A DNA stretch of 64,000 nucleotides from DAHVFK01 sp963755395 (GCA_963755395.1 CAVWJJ010000002.1:248001-312000); one strand, 5' to 3'. Shown: positions 1-8,884, counted from the stretch's first letter. Numbers and translations: made by a program. The notes: generated from the sequence alone by a model not told the origin.

Positions 1-581
1 AGAAGGGCGAGCTGGTATGCACCAGGCCCTTTCCGTCGATGCCGCTCGGTTTCTGGAACGACCGCCACCACGAGAAGTACCACTCGGCCTATTTCGACAA
101 GTTCCCCAATGTCTGGTGCCACGGCGACTGGGTCGAACTGACCGAGCGCGGCACCATGATCGTATACGGACGCTCCGACGCGACGCTCAACCCGGGCGGG
201 GTGCGCATCGGGACGGCCGAGCTTTACCGGCAGGTGGAGAAGGTCCACGAGGTCGAGGAGGCAGTGGCAATCGGCCAGCTCTGGCCGCCGGACAAGCCCT
301 CTGACACGCGCGTGGTGTTGTTCGTCAAGCTGCGTGACGGGCGTGCGCTCGACGCGGCGCTTGAGGAGCAAATACGCAAGGGCATCCGCGACAACGCCAC
401 CCCGCGCCACGTGCCGGCCAAGATCATCCAGGTTGCCGACATCCCTCGCACCAAGAACAACAAGGTGGTCGAGATCGCGGTGCGTGCGGTCGTGCATGGC
501 ATGCCGGTGGGCAACACCGACGCGCTGGCGAACCCGGAGGCGCTCGAGCTGTTCCGCGACCTGCCGGAGCTGCAGGGCTGA
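1..581 (+). CDS. Acetoacetyl-CoA synthetase, C-terminal part (5' end outside window)
   Basis: An open frame runs in from the left edge (first full codon at base 3) and ends at TGA 579-581. The visible 192 residues are the C-terminal portion of an ANL-superfamily acyl-CoA synthetase. They include the loop with GRSDATLNPGGVRIG (the hinge and A8-like region) and a late lysine in PRTKNNKVVEIAV, which aligns with the catalytic lysine of the family. The WNDRHHEKYHSAYF segment and the gap between hinge and lysine resemble acetoacetyl-CoA synthetases, which activate acetoacetate with ATP and CoA in ketone-body or polyhydroxybutyrate turnover. The N-terminal AMP-binding motif lies outside the window, so substrate is assigned from family resemblance only. 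It converges on the esterase gene, with 6 bp between the two stops. Confidence 0.85.
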   Translation, partial: KGELVCTRPFPSMPLGFWNDRHHEKYHSAYFDKFPNVWCHGDWVELTERGTMIVYGRSDATLNPGGVRIGTAELYRQVEKVHEVEEAVAIGQLWPPDKPSDTRVVLFVKLRDGRALDAALEEQIRKGIRDNATPRHVPAKIIQVADIPRTKNNKVVEIAVRAVVHGMPVGNTDALANPEALELFRDLPELQG

Positions 582-587
582 GCGAGG

Positions 588-1256
588 CTAGTGCAGCGTC
601 GCGCGGCGGCGCTCGTAGATTCCCTGCAGCAGGCGCAGGGAGCCAAGGCTGATGGCACGGTGCGTGAGCGCGTGGCCGAGGTCCTCGATGATGTCGAGCG
701 TCACGGGAACGTGCAGCCCGGCGAGCACGCGCGCGGCGCGCTCGGCGTGCACACGAGACACCACCGAGTCGAACTCGCCGTGCACCAAGTGGATGCGCGC
801 GTCGATGCGGGTGCCGACCTGCGGCAGCCGAGCGAACTGGGCCGAGAACGCCACCACCGCACCGGCCAGGCCGCGCAGCTTTTTCACCGCCTCGAGCGCG
901 ACAGTGCCGCCCTGCGAGAAGCCGATTAAAACTGTGCGATGCGCGGGCACGCCAAAGTTGGTCTGTTCGCGCCGCACCAGATCCTCGACGTCGGGCAGCA
1001 CCGCATCGACTCGTTCGGCGCGGTTGTCGACGTTCAGTCCGCGCGTCGGGAACCAGTCCTGCGCCTCCCCGCCGCGCGCGCCCGGCGCGAACCCGCTCGG
1101 CACCACCAGCGCTGCGCTAGGAAAACGCGCCTGGAACTTGAATGCAATCGGGATCATCGACTGTGCGGTGGCGCCGCAGCCGTGCAGGAACACGAACAGG
1201 CGGTTTGCTTCGCGCTCCGGCGCGGTGCCGAAGCGATAGACCCTGCCGGAGGACAT
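588..1256 (-). CDS. Carboxylesterase/phospholipase-family serine hydrolase
   Basis: A 222-residue alpha/beta hydrolase of the YpfH / phospholipase-carboxylesterase type. FLHGCGA (residues 23-29) supplies the oxyanion region. GFSQGG (112-117) holds nucleophile Ser114. Asp163 in HGEFDSVV and His195 in LGHALTH complete the triad. It has no signal peptide, so it probably acts in the cytoplasm on short acyl esters. The ATG at 1256 is chosen because everything further upstream in the frame is low-complexity and lacks family similarity. Just upstream sits a promoter-like pair placed so that the transcript would begin almost at the ATG. The natural substrate cannot be deduced. Confidence 0.85.
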   Translation of the reverse strand: MSSGRVYRFGTAPEREANRLFVFLHGCGATAQSMIPIAFKFQARFPSAALVVPSGFAPGARGGEAQDWFPTRGLNVDNRAERVDAVLPDVEDLVRREQTNFGVPAHRTVLIGFSQGGTVALEAVKKLRGLAGAVVAFSAQFARLPQVGTRIDARIHLVHGEFDSVVSRVHAERAARVLAGLHVPVTLDIIEDLGHALTHRAISLGSLRLLQGIYERRRATLH

Positions 1257-1263
1257 GCGAGGG

Positions 1264-1293
1264 ATTGTCGCCCCTTCACGCGCGTTCTGTAAA
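1264..1293 (-). promoter_or_regulatory. Putative promoter of the esterase gene, close to the start codon
   Basis: On the minus strand TTTACA (1293-1288) is followed after 18 bp by GACAAT (1269-1264), and the ATG lies 7 bp further on. This is a reasonable sigma70-type match. The spacing would give a leaderless or nearly leaderless mRNA, and no Shine-Dalgarno sequence is visible before the ATG. Confidence 0.45.
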
Positions 1294-1343
1294 CTCCCGT
1301 CCGCCCACCTTAAGTTCGATTCTTCGAAAGCGAGAGGAACACC

Positions 1344-3065
1344 ATGACCAGCAAGCAATTCATGTCGGCATTCTGGGCGCTGGCCCGGCCCTACTGGGTG
1401 TCGAAGGAACGGCGCACAGGCGTCGTCCTGCTCGTCGCCGTGGTGGTGATGTCGCTCGCGCTGGTGTGGCTCAACGTCCAGTTCAACCACTGGTACAACG
1501 ACTTCTACAACACCTTCCAGACCAAGAACCAGGCCGACTTCTATCACCAGCTGCTCAAGTTCACGCTGCTTGCGTTCGGCTACATCATCATCGGCGTGTA
1601 CCAGGTCTATCTGCAGCAGATGCTGCAGATAGAGTGGCGCACCTGGCTCAACGACCGGCTACTGGCCGACTGGCTCAGGGACCGCGCCTACTACCGGCTG
1701 CAGTTGCTGGACCGCGGGACCGACAACCCGGACCAGAGGATCGCCGAGGACCTGCGCATTTTCGTCGACAGCACGCTGTCGCTCGGGCTGGGGCTGCTGT
1801 CCGCGGTGGTCACCCTGGTGTCGTTCGTGCTGATCCTGTGGACGCTCTCTGGGGTGCTGAGCTTCACTCTCGGCGGCACGCACCTTTCGATCGCTGGTTA
1901 CATGGTGTGGTTCGCCCTGCTTTATGCAATCGCGGGTTCTTGGCTCACGCACCTCATCGGCCGGCCGCTGATCGGGCTGAACTTCGACCAGCAGCGCTTC
2001 GAAGCGGACTACCGCTTCTCGCTGGTGCGCCTGCGCGAAAACAGCGAAGGCGTGGCGTTGTACCGTGGCGAGGCCGAGGAGGTGGAGAATTTCCGCTCGC
2101 GCTTCGCCAACGTGATCAGCAACTGGTGGGGCATCATGCGCAAGCAGAAGCAGCTCGGTTTCTTCACCTCGTCCTACGCGCAGCTCGCGGTGGTGTTCCC
2201 GTTCGTGGTGGCCGCGCCGCGCTTTTTTTCGGGCGCGATCGCGCTCGGCGGGCTGATGCAGATCGCCTCCGCCTTCGGCCAGGTGCAGGGCGCGCTGTCC
2301 TGGTTCATCGGCGCGTACACGCAGTTCGCCGCCTGGAAGGCGACCGTCGACCGGCTGACCGGCTTCACTGCCTCGCTCGCTCACGTGCGCGTGGAGGCCG
2401 AGCGCCTGGACGGCGACCGCATCGAGGGCGCAAGCTCGACGCTCGTCCTGGACAGCCTGTCGCTTGCGCTGCCGCAGGGCCAGCCGCTGCTCGCGCCGAG
2501 CTCGCTCGAGCTGAGGCGCGGCGAGCATGTGCTGGTGACCGGACCCTCGGGCGCGGGTAAGTCGACGCTGTTTCGCGCCCTGGCCGGAATCTGGCCCTAC
2601 TGGAAGGGCAGAATCGCCTTGCCGCTCGGCGGACGGCTGCTTTTCCTGCCGCAAAAGCCCTACCTCCCGATCGGCACGCTCAAGCATGCGGTGTGCTATC
2701 CGGGCGACCACAAGGTGATCGGCGACGAGGAGGTGCGCGAGGCACTGCGCGCGGTCGGGCTCGGGCACTTCGCAGCCGAGCTCGAGCGGCGCGACAACTG
2801 GGCGCAGGTGCTCTCGGGCGGCGAGCAGCAGCGGCTCGCGTTCGCGCGCGCGCTGCTCACCCACCCGGACTGGCTCTTTCTCGACGAGGCGACTTCGGCC
2901 TTGCCCGACGAGGACCAGGCCGCTCTGTACGCATTGATCGGCGAGCGCCTGCCGGGCACGACTTTGGTGTCGATCGGGCATCGCTCCAGCCTGGCAGGAT
3001 TCCACGAGCGCCGGCTCGCCTGGACGCCGGCGCCCAATGGCGTACCGCGCCTGGCGCCGGCCTAG
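1344..3065 (+). CDS. ABC transporter, fused permease and ATPase (YddA/SbmA-BacA type)
   Basis: A 573-residue half-transporter. The N-terminal ~330 residues carry about six membrane segments and the SbmA/BacA-like signature region (NVQFNHWYNDFYN near residues 49-61). The C-terminal ~220 residues are an ABC ATPase with Walker A GPSGAGKST (about 399-407), signature LSGGEQQRLAFARALL and Walker B WLFLDEATSALP. Relatives such as YddA, BclA and the vitamin B12 importer Rv1819c combine this membrane fold with an ATPase, whereas SbmA itself lacks one. Export or import of a peptide or cofactor is possible, and the substrate is unknown. A GAGAGGAAC Shine-Dalgarno precedes the ATG. The gene is divergent from the esterase and convergent with uvrA. 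Confidence 0.88.
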   Translation: MTSKQFMSAFWALARPYWVSKERRTGVVLLVAVVVMSLALVWLNVQFNHWYNDFYNTFQTKNQADFYHQLLKFTLLAFGYIIIGVYQVYLQQMLQIEWRTWLNDRLLADWLRDRAYYRLQLLDRGTDNPDQRIAEDLRIFVDSTLSLGLGLLSAVVTLVSFVLILWTLSGVLSFTLGGTHLSIAGYMVWFALLYAIAGSWLTHLIGRPLIGLNFDQQRFEADYRFSLVRLRENSEGVALYRGEAEEVENFRSRFANVISNWWGIMRKQKQLGFFTSSYAQLAVVFPFVVAAPRFFSGAIALGGLMQIASAFGQVQGALSWFIGAYTQFAAWKATVDRLTGFTASLAHVRVEAERLDGDRIEGASSTLVLDSLSLALPQGQPLLAPSSLELRRGEHVLVTGPSGAGKSTLFRALAGIWPYWKGRIALPLGGRLLFLPQKPYLPIGTLKHAVCYPGDHKVIGDEEVREALRAVGLGHFAAELERRDNWAQVLSGGEQQRLAFARALLTHPDWLFLDEATSALPDEDQAALYALIGERLPGTTLVSIGHRSSLAGFHERRLAWTPAPNGVPRLAPA

Positions 3066-3068
3066 CCC

Positions 3069-3085
3069 GACGCGGCAAGCGCGTC
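3069..3085. other. Small hairpin at the convergent gene ends
   Basis: GACGCG-GCAAG-CGCGTC forms a perfect 6-bp stem with a 5-base loop between the ABC transporter stop (3065) and the uvrA stop (3084), overlapping the last uvrA bases. There is no following U tract on either strand, so it may help define transcript ends but is not a classical terminator. Confidence 0.3.
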
Positions 3086-5921
3086 AGGCCGCCACGCGGC
3101 GGCGCGGCTCGGCCAGCGCGTGCTTCAGGTAGCTTCCGGTGTAGCTGGCCTTGTTCGCGGCGACCTGCTCCGGAGTGCCTACGGCCACGATCTGCCCGCC
3201 GCCATCGCCGCCCTCCGGGCCGAGGTCGACGATCCAGTCCGCGGTCTTGATCACGTCGAGGTTGTGCTCGATCACGACCACGGTGTTGCCCGCGTCGCGC
3301 AACCGGTGCAGCACGCCGAGCAGCAGCTTGACGTCGTGGAAATGCAGTCCGGTGGTCGGCTCGTCGAGGATGTAGAGCGTGCGCCCGGTATCGCGCTTGG
3401 ACAGCTCGAGCGAAAGCTTGACGCGCTGCGCCTCGCCGCCCGAGAGCGTGGTCGCGGACTGGCCCAGGCGCACGTAGCCCAAGCCGACGTCGAGCAGGGT
3501 GCGCAGCTTCCTGGCGATTGCGGGCACCGCGGCGAAGAACTCGGCCGCCTCTGTGACCGTCATTTCGAGCACGTCGTGAATATTTCTGCCGCGATAGCGA
3601 ATCTCAAGCGATTCCCGGTTGTAGCGTTGGCCGTGACAGACGTCGCAAGGCACGTAGACGTCCGGCAGGAAATGCATCTCGACCTTGATCAGACCGTCGC
3701 CCTGGCAGGCTTCGCAGCGGCCGCCCTTGACATTGAAGGAGAAACGGCCCGGGCCGTAGCCGCGCGCGCGCGCCTCGGGCACGCCGCAGAACAGGTCGCG
3801 GATCGGCGTGAACAGACCGGTGTAGGTCGCGGGATTCGAGCGGGGAGTGCGTCCGATGGGGCTCTGGTCGACGTTGATCACCTTGTCAAATTGCTCAATC
3901 CCGGCGATCGATTCGTAAGGCGCGGGCTCCGCCGCGCTGCCGTACAGCTGGCGCGCGACCGCGGCGTACATGGTGTCGTTTACCAGGGTCGATTTGCCGG
4001 AGCCTGAAACTCCGGTCACGCACACGAGCAGCCCGAGCGGAAGCTCGAAATCCAGGTTCTTGAGGTTGTTGCCGCGCGCGCCGCGAATCGTCAGCCGTTT
4101 GCGGCCGGCGCGACTGCGGCGTTGGGGCAGCTCGATCCTGAGCGCGCCGGCGAGATACCTGCCGGTGAGCGACTCGGGCTCGGCGATGACCGCCGCCGGC
4201 GTTCCCTGGGCGACCACCTGTCCCCCGGCCTCGCCTGCTCCCGGCCCCATGTCGATTACATGGTCGGCGGCCAGAATCGCCTCTTCGTCGTGCTCGACGA
4301 CGATCACCGAGTTGCCGAGGTCGCGCAGGCGCTTGAGGGTCTCGATCAGGCGCGCATTGTCGCGCTGATGCAGGCCGATCGAAGGCTCGTCCAGCACGTA
4401 CATCACGCCGGTCAGGCCGGATCCGATCTGGCTCGCGAGGCGGATTCGCTGCGCTTCTCCGCCGGAGAGCGTTTCCGCCGAGCGGTCGAGTGACAGGTAG
4501 TCCAACCCAACGTTCACCAGGAACTCGAGCCGGTCGGCGATCTCGCGCACGATGCGCTCGGCGACCTGAGCGCGGGTGCCGTCCAGCCGCAGGTTGCGGA
4601 ACAGCGCCAGCGTCTGGCGCATCGGGACGTGCGAGATTTCGTAGATCGACTTGCCATCGAGCAAGACATGGCGCGCTTCGCGCCGCAGACGCGCGCCACC
4701 ACAATCCGGGCAAGTCTTGTGGTTGAGGTACTTGGCGAGCTCCTCGCGCACGACCATCGACTCGGTTTCGCGGTAGCGACGCTGCAGATTGGGCACGATG
4801 CCCTCGAAGGGGTGCTCCTTGACCGCGCTGCGGCCGCGCTCTGCGGGATAGCTGAAGGCGATCTTCTCCTTGCCTGAGCCGTACAGGATCAGCTGCTGCA
4901 CCTTGTCGTCGAGCGCCTCCCACGGTTGCTCGACGTCGAACGCGTAATGTTTGCCCAGCGACTGCAGCATCGAGTAGTAGAAATGATTGCGTCGGTCCCA
5001 GCCCCGGATCGCGCCGCTCGCCAGGCTCAGATTCGGGTGCGCGACGAGGCGTTTGGGATCGAAGAACTCCACCGTCCCTAGGCCGTCGCAGGTCGGGCAG
5101 GCGCCCATAGGATTGTTGAACGAGAACAGCCGTGGCTCGAGCTCGGCCAGCGCGTAACCGCATACCGGGCAGGCGAACTTGGACGAAAAAAGATGCTCCT
5201 TCCCGCTGTCGGATTCGACCGCGATCGCGCGCCCGGCGGCGTGGCGCAGCGCGGTTTCGAATGACTCGGCCAGGCGCTGCTTTACGTCGGCCCTTACCTT
5301 CAGGCGGTCGACCACCACTTCGACGGTGTGCTTCACGTTCTTCGCCAGCCGCGGCGCGGTGTCCAGGTCGAACACCTTGCCGTCAACGCGCACGCGGGTG
5401 AAACCCTGGGCGCGCAGTTCATCGAACAGGTCGGCCTGTTCGCCCTTGCGCCCGGCCACCACCGGCGCGAGGACCATGAGCTTGGTGTCTTCGGGCAGCG
5501 CGAGCACATGGTCCACCATTTGCGCCACCGACTGCGCCTCCAGCGGCAAGCCGTGGTCCGGGCAATACGGCGTGCCGACGCGGGCGAACAGCAGGCGGAG
5601 ATAGTCGTGGATCTCGGTTACTGTGCCCACGGTCGAGCGCGGATTGTGGCTGGCGGCCTTCTGCTCGATCGCGATCGCCGGCGAAAGGCCTTCGATCAGG
5701 TCAACGTCAGGTTTCCCCATCAGCTGCAGAAACTGGCGCGCGTAGGCCGAAAGCGACTCGACGTAGCGGCGCTGGCCTTCGGCGTACAACGTATCGAAGG
5801 CGAGCGAGCTCTTGCCCGAGCCGGAGAGCCCCGTAATCACCACCAGCCTGTTGCGCGGCAGTTCGAGATTGAGGTTCTTGAGGTTGTGCGTGCGCGCACC
5901 GCGTATGCGAATCGTCTGCAT
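3084..5921 (-). CDS. uvrA: Excinuclease ABC subunit A
   Basis: A 945-residue UvrA, the DNA-damage sensor of nucleotide excision repair that loads UvrB at lesions. It has two ABC ATPase modules. The first Walker A is GLSGSGKSS at residues 31-39 and the second is GVSGSGKST in the C-terminal half, each with an LSGGEAQR signature. Two zinc modules are visible: CPVCGY...CPTC in the first half and CEACQGDG...CDVCHG in the second. The start is set at MQTIRIRGA (ATG at 5921), where UvrA family similarity begins. The frame is open for 20 more codons upstream, but that sequence is basic and unrelated. It is divergent from the MFS gene. Confidence 0.97.
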   Translation of the reverse strand: MQTIRIRGARTHNLKNLNLELPRNRLVVITGLSGSGKSSLAFDTLYAEGQRRYVESLSAYARQFLQLMGKPDVDLIEGLSPAIAIEQKAASHNPRSTVGTVTEIHDYLRLLFARVGTPYCPDHGLPLEAQSVAQMVDHVLALPEDTKLMVLAPVVAGRKGEQADLFDELRAQGFTRVRVDGKVFDLDTAPRLAKNVKHTVEVVVDRLKVRADVKQRLAESFETALRHAAGRAIAVESDSGKEHLFSSKFACPVCGYALAELEPRLFSFNNPMGACPTCDGLGTVEFFDPKRLVAHPNLSLASGAIRGWDRRNHFYYSMLQSLGKHYAFDVEQPWEALDDKVQQLILYGSGKEKIAFSYPAERGRSAVKEHPFEGIVPNLQRRYRETESMVVREELAKYLNHKTCPDCGGARLRREARHVLLDGKSIYEISHVPMRQTLALFRNLRLDGTRAQVAERIVREIADRLEFLVNVGLDYLSLDRSAETLSGGEAQRIRLASQIGSGLTGVMYVLDEPSIGLHQRDNARLIETLKRLRDLGNSVIVVEHDEEAILAADHVIDMGPGAGEAGGQVVAQGTPAAVIAEPESLTGRYLAGALRIELPQRRSRAGRKRLTIRGARGNNLKNLDFELPLGLLVCVTGVSGSGKSTLVNDTMYAAVARQLYGSAAEPAPYESIAGIEQFDKVINVDQSPIGRTPRSNPATYTGLFTPIRDLFCGVPEARARGYGPGRFSFNVKGGRCEACQGDGLIKVEMHFLPDVYVPCDVCHGQRYNRESLEIRYRGRNIHDVLEMTVTEAAEFFAAVPAIARKLRTLLDVGLGYVRLGQSATTLSGGEAQRVKLSLELSKRDTGRTLYILDEPTTGLHFHDVKLLLGVLHRLRDAGNTVVVIEHNLDVIKTADWIVDLGPEGGDGGGQIVAVGTPEQVAANKASYTGSYLKHALAEPRRRVAA

Positions 5922-6030
5922 TGAGCGCCGCCGGCGGGCGGCCGAGAAACTAAACCTGCTACTATAACGAGTTCCCGGCAAGTCGTTCCATTCCTTCGTT
6001 GTTTCTCTTTCTAGACACTCAGTTCACGCC
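5922..6030. promoter_or_regulatory. Divergent promoter region between uvrA and the MFS transporter
   Basis: This 109-bp gap must hold both promoters. On the minus strand TATAGT (about 5966-5961) is a good -10, with TGGAAC 18 bp upstream as a weak -35 for uvrA. Overlapping it, CTGCTACTATAACGAG at 5956-5971 has the 5' half of a LexA box (CTG-N10-CAG consensus) but ends in GAG instead of CAG. E. coli uvrA is LexA-controlled, so this may be a degenerate SOS operator. No convincing promoter for the plus-strand gene was identified. Confidence 0.4.
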
Positions 6031-7263
6031 ATGGCTTCTGAGCGTATGAGCCCACAAGAGCGGCGCGCAGGCGCGTCCCTCGCTTCGCTGTTCGGCCTGA
6101 GAATGCTCGGGCTTTTCCTAATCCTGCCTTTGCTCGCGGTTGACGCGCACAAGCTCGCGGGCGGCGACAACATGACCCTGGTCGGCATTGCGCTGGGCGC
6201 CTACGGCCTGACGCAGGCATTCCTGCAAATTCCATTCGGCATCGCATCCGACCGCTGGGGGCGCAAACCGGTGATCTTGGTCGGGCTGTTGCTCTTTGCC
6301 GCGGGAAGTTTCCTCGCGGGGTCGGCTCACAGCATCTACTTGGTCATCGCCGGCCGTGCAGTCCAGGGCGCGGGGGCGGTTTCGTCGGTAGTCGTTGCGC
6401 TCACGGCGGATCTCACGAGCGAGCGGCACCGCACCAAGGCGATGGCGATGATCGGCAGCACGATCGGCTTCGCTTTCGCGCTGTCGCTAGTCATTGCCCC
6501 GGTGCTTTACCGCTGGATCGGACTGAGCGGAGTGTTTTACGTCACCGGCCTGCTGTCGTTCATCGCCATCTGGCTGCTTTTTGCGGTGGTGCCGAATGCA
6601 GCGCAGGCGGGGCATGCCGAGCAGCCGGCGCGCGCGCGCGATCTGCCCGCGCTGATCGCGCAACCGGAGCTGATGAGGCTCAACGTCGGGATCTTCGTGC
6701 TGCATGTGTCCCAAATGGCGATGTTCGTGGTCGTGCCGCCGATGCTGGTGGAGGCGGGCCTCGCGCTGCCGTCGCATTGGAAGTTCTACCTGCCCGTGGT
6801 ACTGGTGTCGTTCGTGCTGATGGTGCCGGCTGTGTTCTACGCCGACCGCCGCAACCATCACAAGCCGGTGCTGCTCGGTACCGTGCTGCTGCTCGCCGCA
6901 GTCGAAGTCGGCCTTGCCGCGGCGCCCGATCGCATTGTGCCGCTCGCGGGTCTGATGCTCGCTTTCTTCGTTGCGTTCAACGTTCTCGAAGCGCTCCTGC
7001 CGTCGCTGGTATCGCGCATCGCGCCGGCGCACGCGCGCGGCACCGCGATAGCGGTTTACAACACGACCCAGACCCTCGGTCTGTTCGCGGGTGGCATGAT
7101 CGGTGGCTGGCTGGCCAAGAATCACGGGCCGCAAGCCGTGTTCAGCACCTGCGCGGGGCTGGCGGCGCTATGGCTGCTGGCGGCGGCGGGGATGCGGCCG
7201 CTGGCGCCGAAACGTGTCAACGAACTGGCCGAGTCCGACGTTTCCCGCTCACGGGGCGCTTGA
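6031..7263 (+). CDS. Major facilitator superfamily transporter
   Basis: A 410-residue, 12-TM MFS protein. The loop 2-3 signature GIASDRWGRKPVI (about residues 70-82) is of the DHA1 drug-proton antiporter type. A hydrophilic interruption (PNAAQAGHAEQPARARDL) lies between TM6 and TM7, and the second half is poorly conserved but membrane-rich. The gene sits between uvrA and ssb, as in many betaproteobacteria, where it is usually annotated simply as an MFS efflux protein. The ATG at 6031 is used, and a second ATG at 6046 is possible. Substrate unknown. Confidence 0.85.
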   Translation: MASERMSPQERRAGASLASLFGLRMLGLFLILPLLAVDAHKLAGGDNMTLVGIALGAYGLTQAFLQIPFGIASDRWGRKPVILVGLLLFAAGSFLAGSAHSIYLVIAGRAVQGAGAVSSVVVALTADLTSERHRTKAMAMIGSTIGFAFALSLVIAPVLYRWIGLSGVFYVTGLLSFIAIWLLFAVVPNAAQAGHAEQPARARDLPALIAQPELMRLNVGIFVLHVSQMAMFVVVPPMLVEAGLALPSHWKFYLPVVLVSFVLMVPAVFYADRRNHHKPVLLGTVLLLAAVEVGLAAAPDRIVPLAGLMLAFFVAFNVLEALLPSLVSRIAPAHARGTAIAVYNTTQTLGLFAGGMIGGWLAKNHGPQAVFSTCAGLAALWLLAAAGMRPLAPKRVNELAESDVSRSRGA

Positions 7264-7313
7264 ACCCGCAAGGGGCGCTCGATCAAGGACAAATCGCGAA
7301 GGGGGAGGTTTAA

Positions 7314-7778
7314 ATGGCTTCAGTTAACAAGGTGATTCTAGTGGGTAACCTGGGACGTGATCCCGAAACCCGCTACATGCCGGACGGAGCGGCGCTCACC
7401 AACGTGTCGATCGCCACGTCCTACCAGTGGACCGACAAGGCGAGTGGCGAGAAGAAGGAAGAGACCGAATGGCACCGGGTGGTCTTTCGCGCCCGCCTGG
7501 CGGAGATCGCGGGCGAGTACCTCAAGAAGGGTTCCCAGGTCTATGTCGAGGGACGCCTGCGCACGCGCAAGTGGCAGGACAAGGAAGGCCAGGACAAGTA
7601 CACGACCGAGATTGTTGCCGACACCATGAAGATGCTCGGCTCGCGCGGCGGGGCGGGCGAGCCGAAGGCCGAGCCGCCGCGAGAGGCTGTGGCAGGTTCG
7701 CGGGCGGCCGAGCCCAAGGCGGCGGCCAAGAAACCGGCGGGAAAGTTCGACGACATGGAGGACGACATCCCGTTCTGA
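7314..7778 (+). CDS. ssb: Single-stranded DNA-binding protein
   Basis: A 154-residue SSB that coats single-stranded DNA in replication, repair and recombination. Residues 1-110 are the OB fold (NKVILVGNLGRDPETRY at the start; GSQVYVEGRLRTRKWQD in the middle). Next comes an Ala/Pro/Lys-rich linker, and then the conserved acidic tip DDMEDDIPF, which recruits partner proteins. A strong GGGGGAGG Shine-Dalgarno lies before the ATG. The position directly after the MFS gene, near uvrA, is typical of betaproteobacteria. Confidence 0.97.
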   Translation: MASVNKVILVGNLGRDPETRYMPDGAALTNVSIATSYQWTDKASGEKKEETEWHRVVFRARLAEIAGEYLKKGSQVYVEGRLRTRKWQDKEGQDKYTTEIVADTMKMLGSRGGAGEPKAEPPREAVAGSRAAEPKAAAKKPAGKFDDMEDDIPF

Positions 7779-7780
7779 CC

Positions 7781-7786
7781 TATAAT
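7781..7786 (+). promoter_or_regulatory. Consensus -10 element (TATAAT) before the FmdB-like gene
   Basis: A perfect TATAAT begins 2 bp after the ssb stop codon and 45 bp before the next ATG. The region that would hold the -35, inside the last ssb codons, has no good TTGACA match, so the promoter is plausible but incomplete. Confidence 0.4.
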
Positions 7787-7830
7787 GCGCCCCCGTTCGC
7801 AGTTGAAATCAATACGTTAGGGGCATCGCG

Positions 7831-8184
7831 ATGCCGATCTACGAATATCGTTGCAGGGAGTGCGGCTTCCAGAACGAGTATCTGCAGAAGGTATCCGAGC
7901 CGCCGCTGAGCGTGTGCCCGTCGTGCGGCAAGGCGACGTTCCAGAAGTTGCTCAGCGCCGCGGGCTTCCAGCTCAAAGGCAGCGGCTGGTACGCCACGGA
8001 CTTCCGCAACAGCGGCACGAAGGCCGCCAAAACCGGCGATTCGAAGCCCGGCGCCGAGGCCGCAGCGAAGTCCGAGGCGAAGTCCGAGGCGAAGTCCGAA
8101 GCCAAGCCGGAGGCAAAATCGGATTCAAAGACGAAACCCAAGTCCGAGGCCCCCGCATCAGGCGGGGGCGGGCGCTCGGACTGA
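7831..8184 (+). CDS. FmdB-family zinc-ribbon protein
   Basis: A 117-residue protein beginning MPIYEYRCRECG, the hallmark of the FmdB / CxxC_CxxC_SSSS putative regulatory family. The two knuckles are C8-x2-C11 and C29-x2-C32, followed by FQKLLSAAGFQLKGSGWYATDF. The C-terminal ~55 residues are a low-complexity Lys/Ser/Glu/Ala tail built partly from a repeated four-residue unit (KSEA). It is a small cytoplasmic protein of unknown function, commonly found next to a DUF502 protein and aspS in betaproteobacteria, as here. Confidence 0.85.
   Translation: MPIYEYRCRECGFQNEYLQKVSEPPLSVCPSCGKATFQKLLSAAGFQLKGSGWYATDFRNSGTKAAKTGDSKPGAEAAAKSEAKSEAKSEAKPEAKSDSKTKPKSEAPASGGGGRSD
8065..8100 (+). repeat. 12-bp tandem repeat, three copies, inside the FmdB-like gene
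   Basis: GCGAAGTCCGAG occurs three times in a row; the last copy ends in A, and a degenerate fourth copy follows to 8112. Each unit adds the residues A-K-S-E. The repeat is in frame, so copy-number change would only alter tail length. Confidence 0.85.
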
Positions 8185-8260
8185 ACGATATGATCACCAA
8201 CTCGCACGCAACGCGGCGCGCGCAGCGCGCCGGCCGCCGGCACGGCCGGCCCTTCCGACC

Positions 8261-8884
8261 TTGAAAAAGTACTTGCTCACCGGTGTTCTGATCTGGATCC
8301 CGCTGGTCATCACGATCTGGGTCCTGAAGCTAGTGGTCGACACCCTCGATCAGAGCATGCTGCTGCTGCCGGAGCATTGGCGGACCGAGTACTGGCTCGG
8401 TGTGCACATCCCTGGGCAGGGCGTGGTGTTGACCGTCGTGATCGTGTTCGTCACAGGGGTGCTGGCGGCGAACTTCATCGGCGAGCGGCTGGTGCGGATC
8501 TGGGACGAGCTGCTGCATCGCATCCCCTTCGTGTCGTCCATCTACTCGAGCGTCAAGCAGGTCTCCGATACGCTCTTTTCCTCCTCGGGCCAGGCATTCC
8601 GCAAGGCGCTGCTGGTGCAGTGGCCGCGCGAGGGCATGTGGACAATCGGGTTCCAGACCGGCGTTCCGGGCGGCGATGTGGTCAATTATCTGAAGGGCGA
8701 CTATGTCAGCGTCTACGTTCCCACCACGCCCAATCCGACCGGCGGCTACTTCGTCATGCTGCCTCGCGCCGACGTAATCGAGCTCGACATGAGCGTCGAC
8801 GACGCGCTTAAGTACATCATCTCCATGGGCGTGGTGTCGCCCGGCGGCAAGTCAGACAGGCGCGCTGCGCACAGTGGCATCTAG
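8261..8884 (+). CDS. DUF502-family inner-membrane protein
   Basis: A 207-residue protein with two N-terminal membrane segments (residues about 5-27 and 55-75, the latter VVLTVVIVFVTGVLAANFIG). A conserved soluble part follows with RIPFVSSIYSSVKQVSDTLF and a V-GGDVVNYLKGDYVSVYVPTTPNPTGG-type region, the signature of DUF502. The only plausible start is TTG at 8261, because the frame has no ATG upstream of MKKYLLTGV. Function unknown. It lies between the FmdB-like gene and aspS, and its end overlaps the beginning of the open aspS frame but not the proposed aspS ATG. Confidence 0.82.
   Translation: MKKYLLTGVLIWIPLVITIWVLKLVVDTLDQSMLLLPEHWRTEYWLGVHIPGQGVVLTVVIVFVTGVLAANFIGERLVRIWDELLHRIPFVSSIYSSVKQVSDTLFSSSGQAFRKALLVQWPREGMWTIGFQTGVPGGDVVNYLKGDYVSVYVPTTPNPTGGYFVMLPRADVIELDMSVDDALKYIISMGVVSPGGKSDRRAAHSGI

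Noticed and set aside
1659..3005. 448-codon minus-strand frame inside the ABC transporter gene
   Set aside because: Low-complexity Arg/Gln/His sequence with no domain; the plus-strand frame has all ABC motifs.
8065..8112. Short tandem repeats as a possible CRISPR remnant
   Set aside because: The 12-bp units are contiguous with no spacers and encode an in-frame protein tail.
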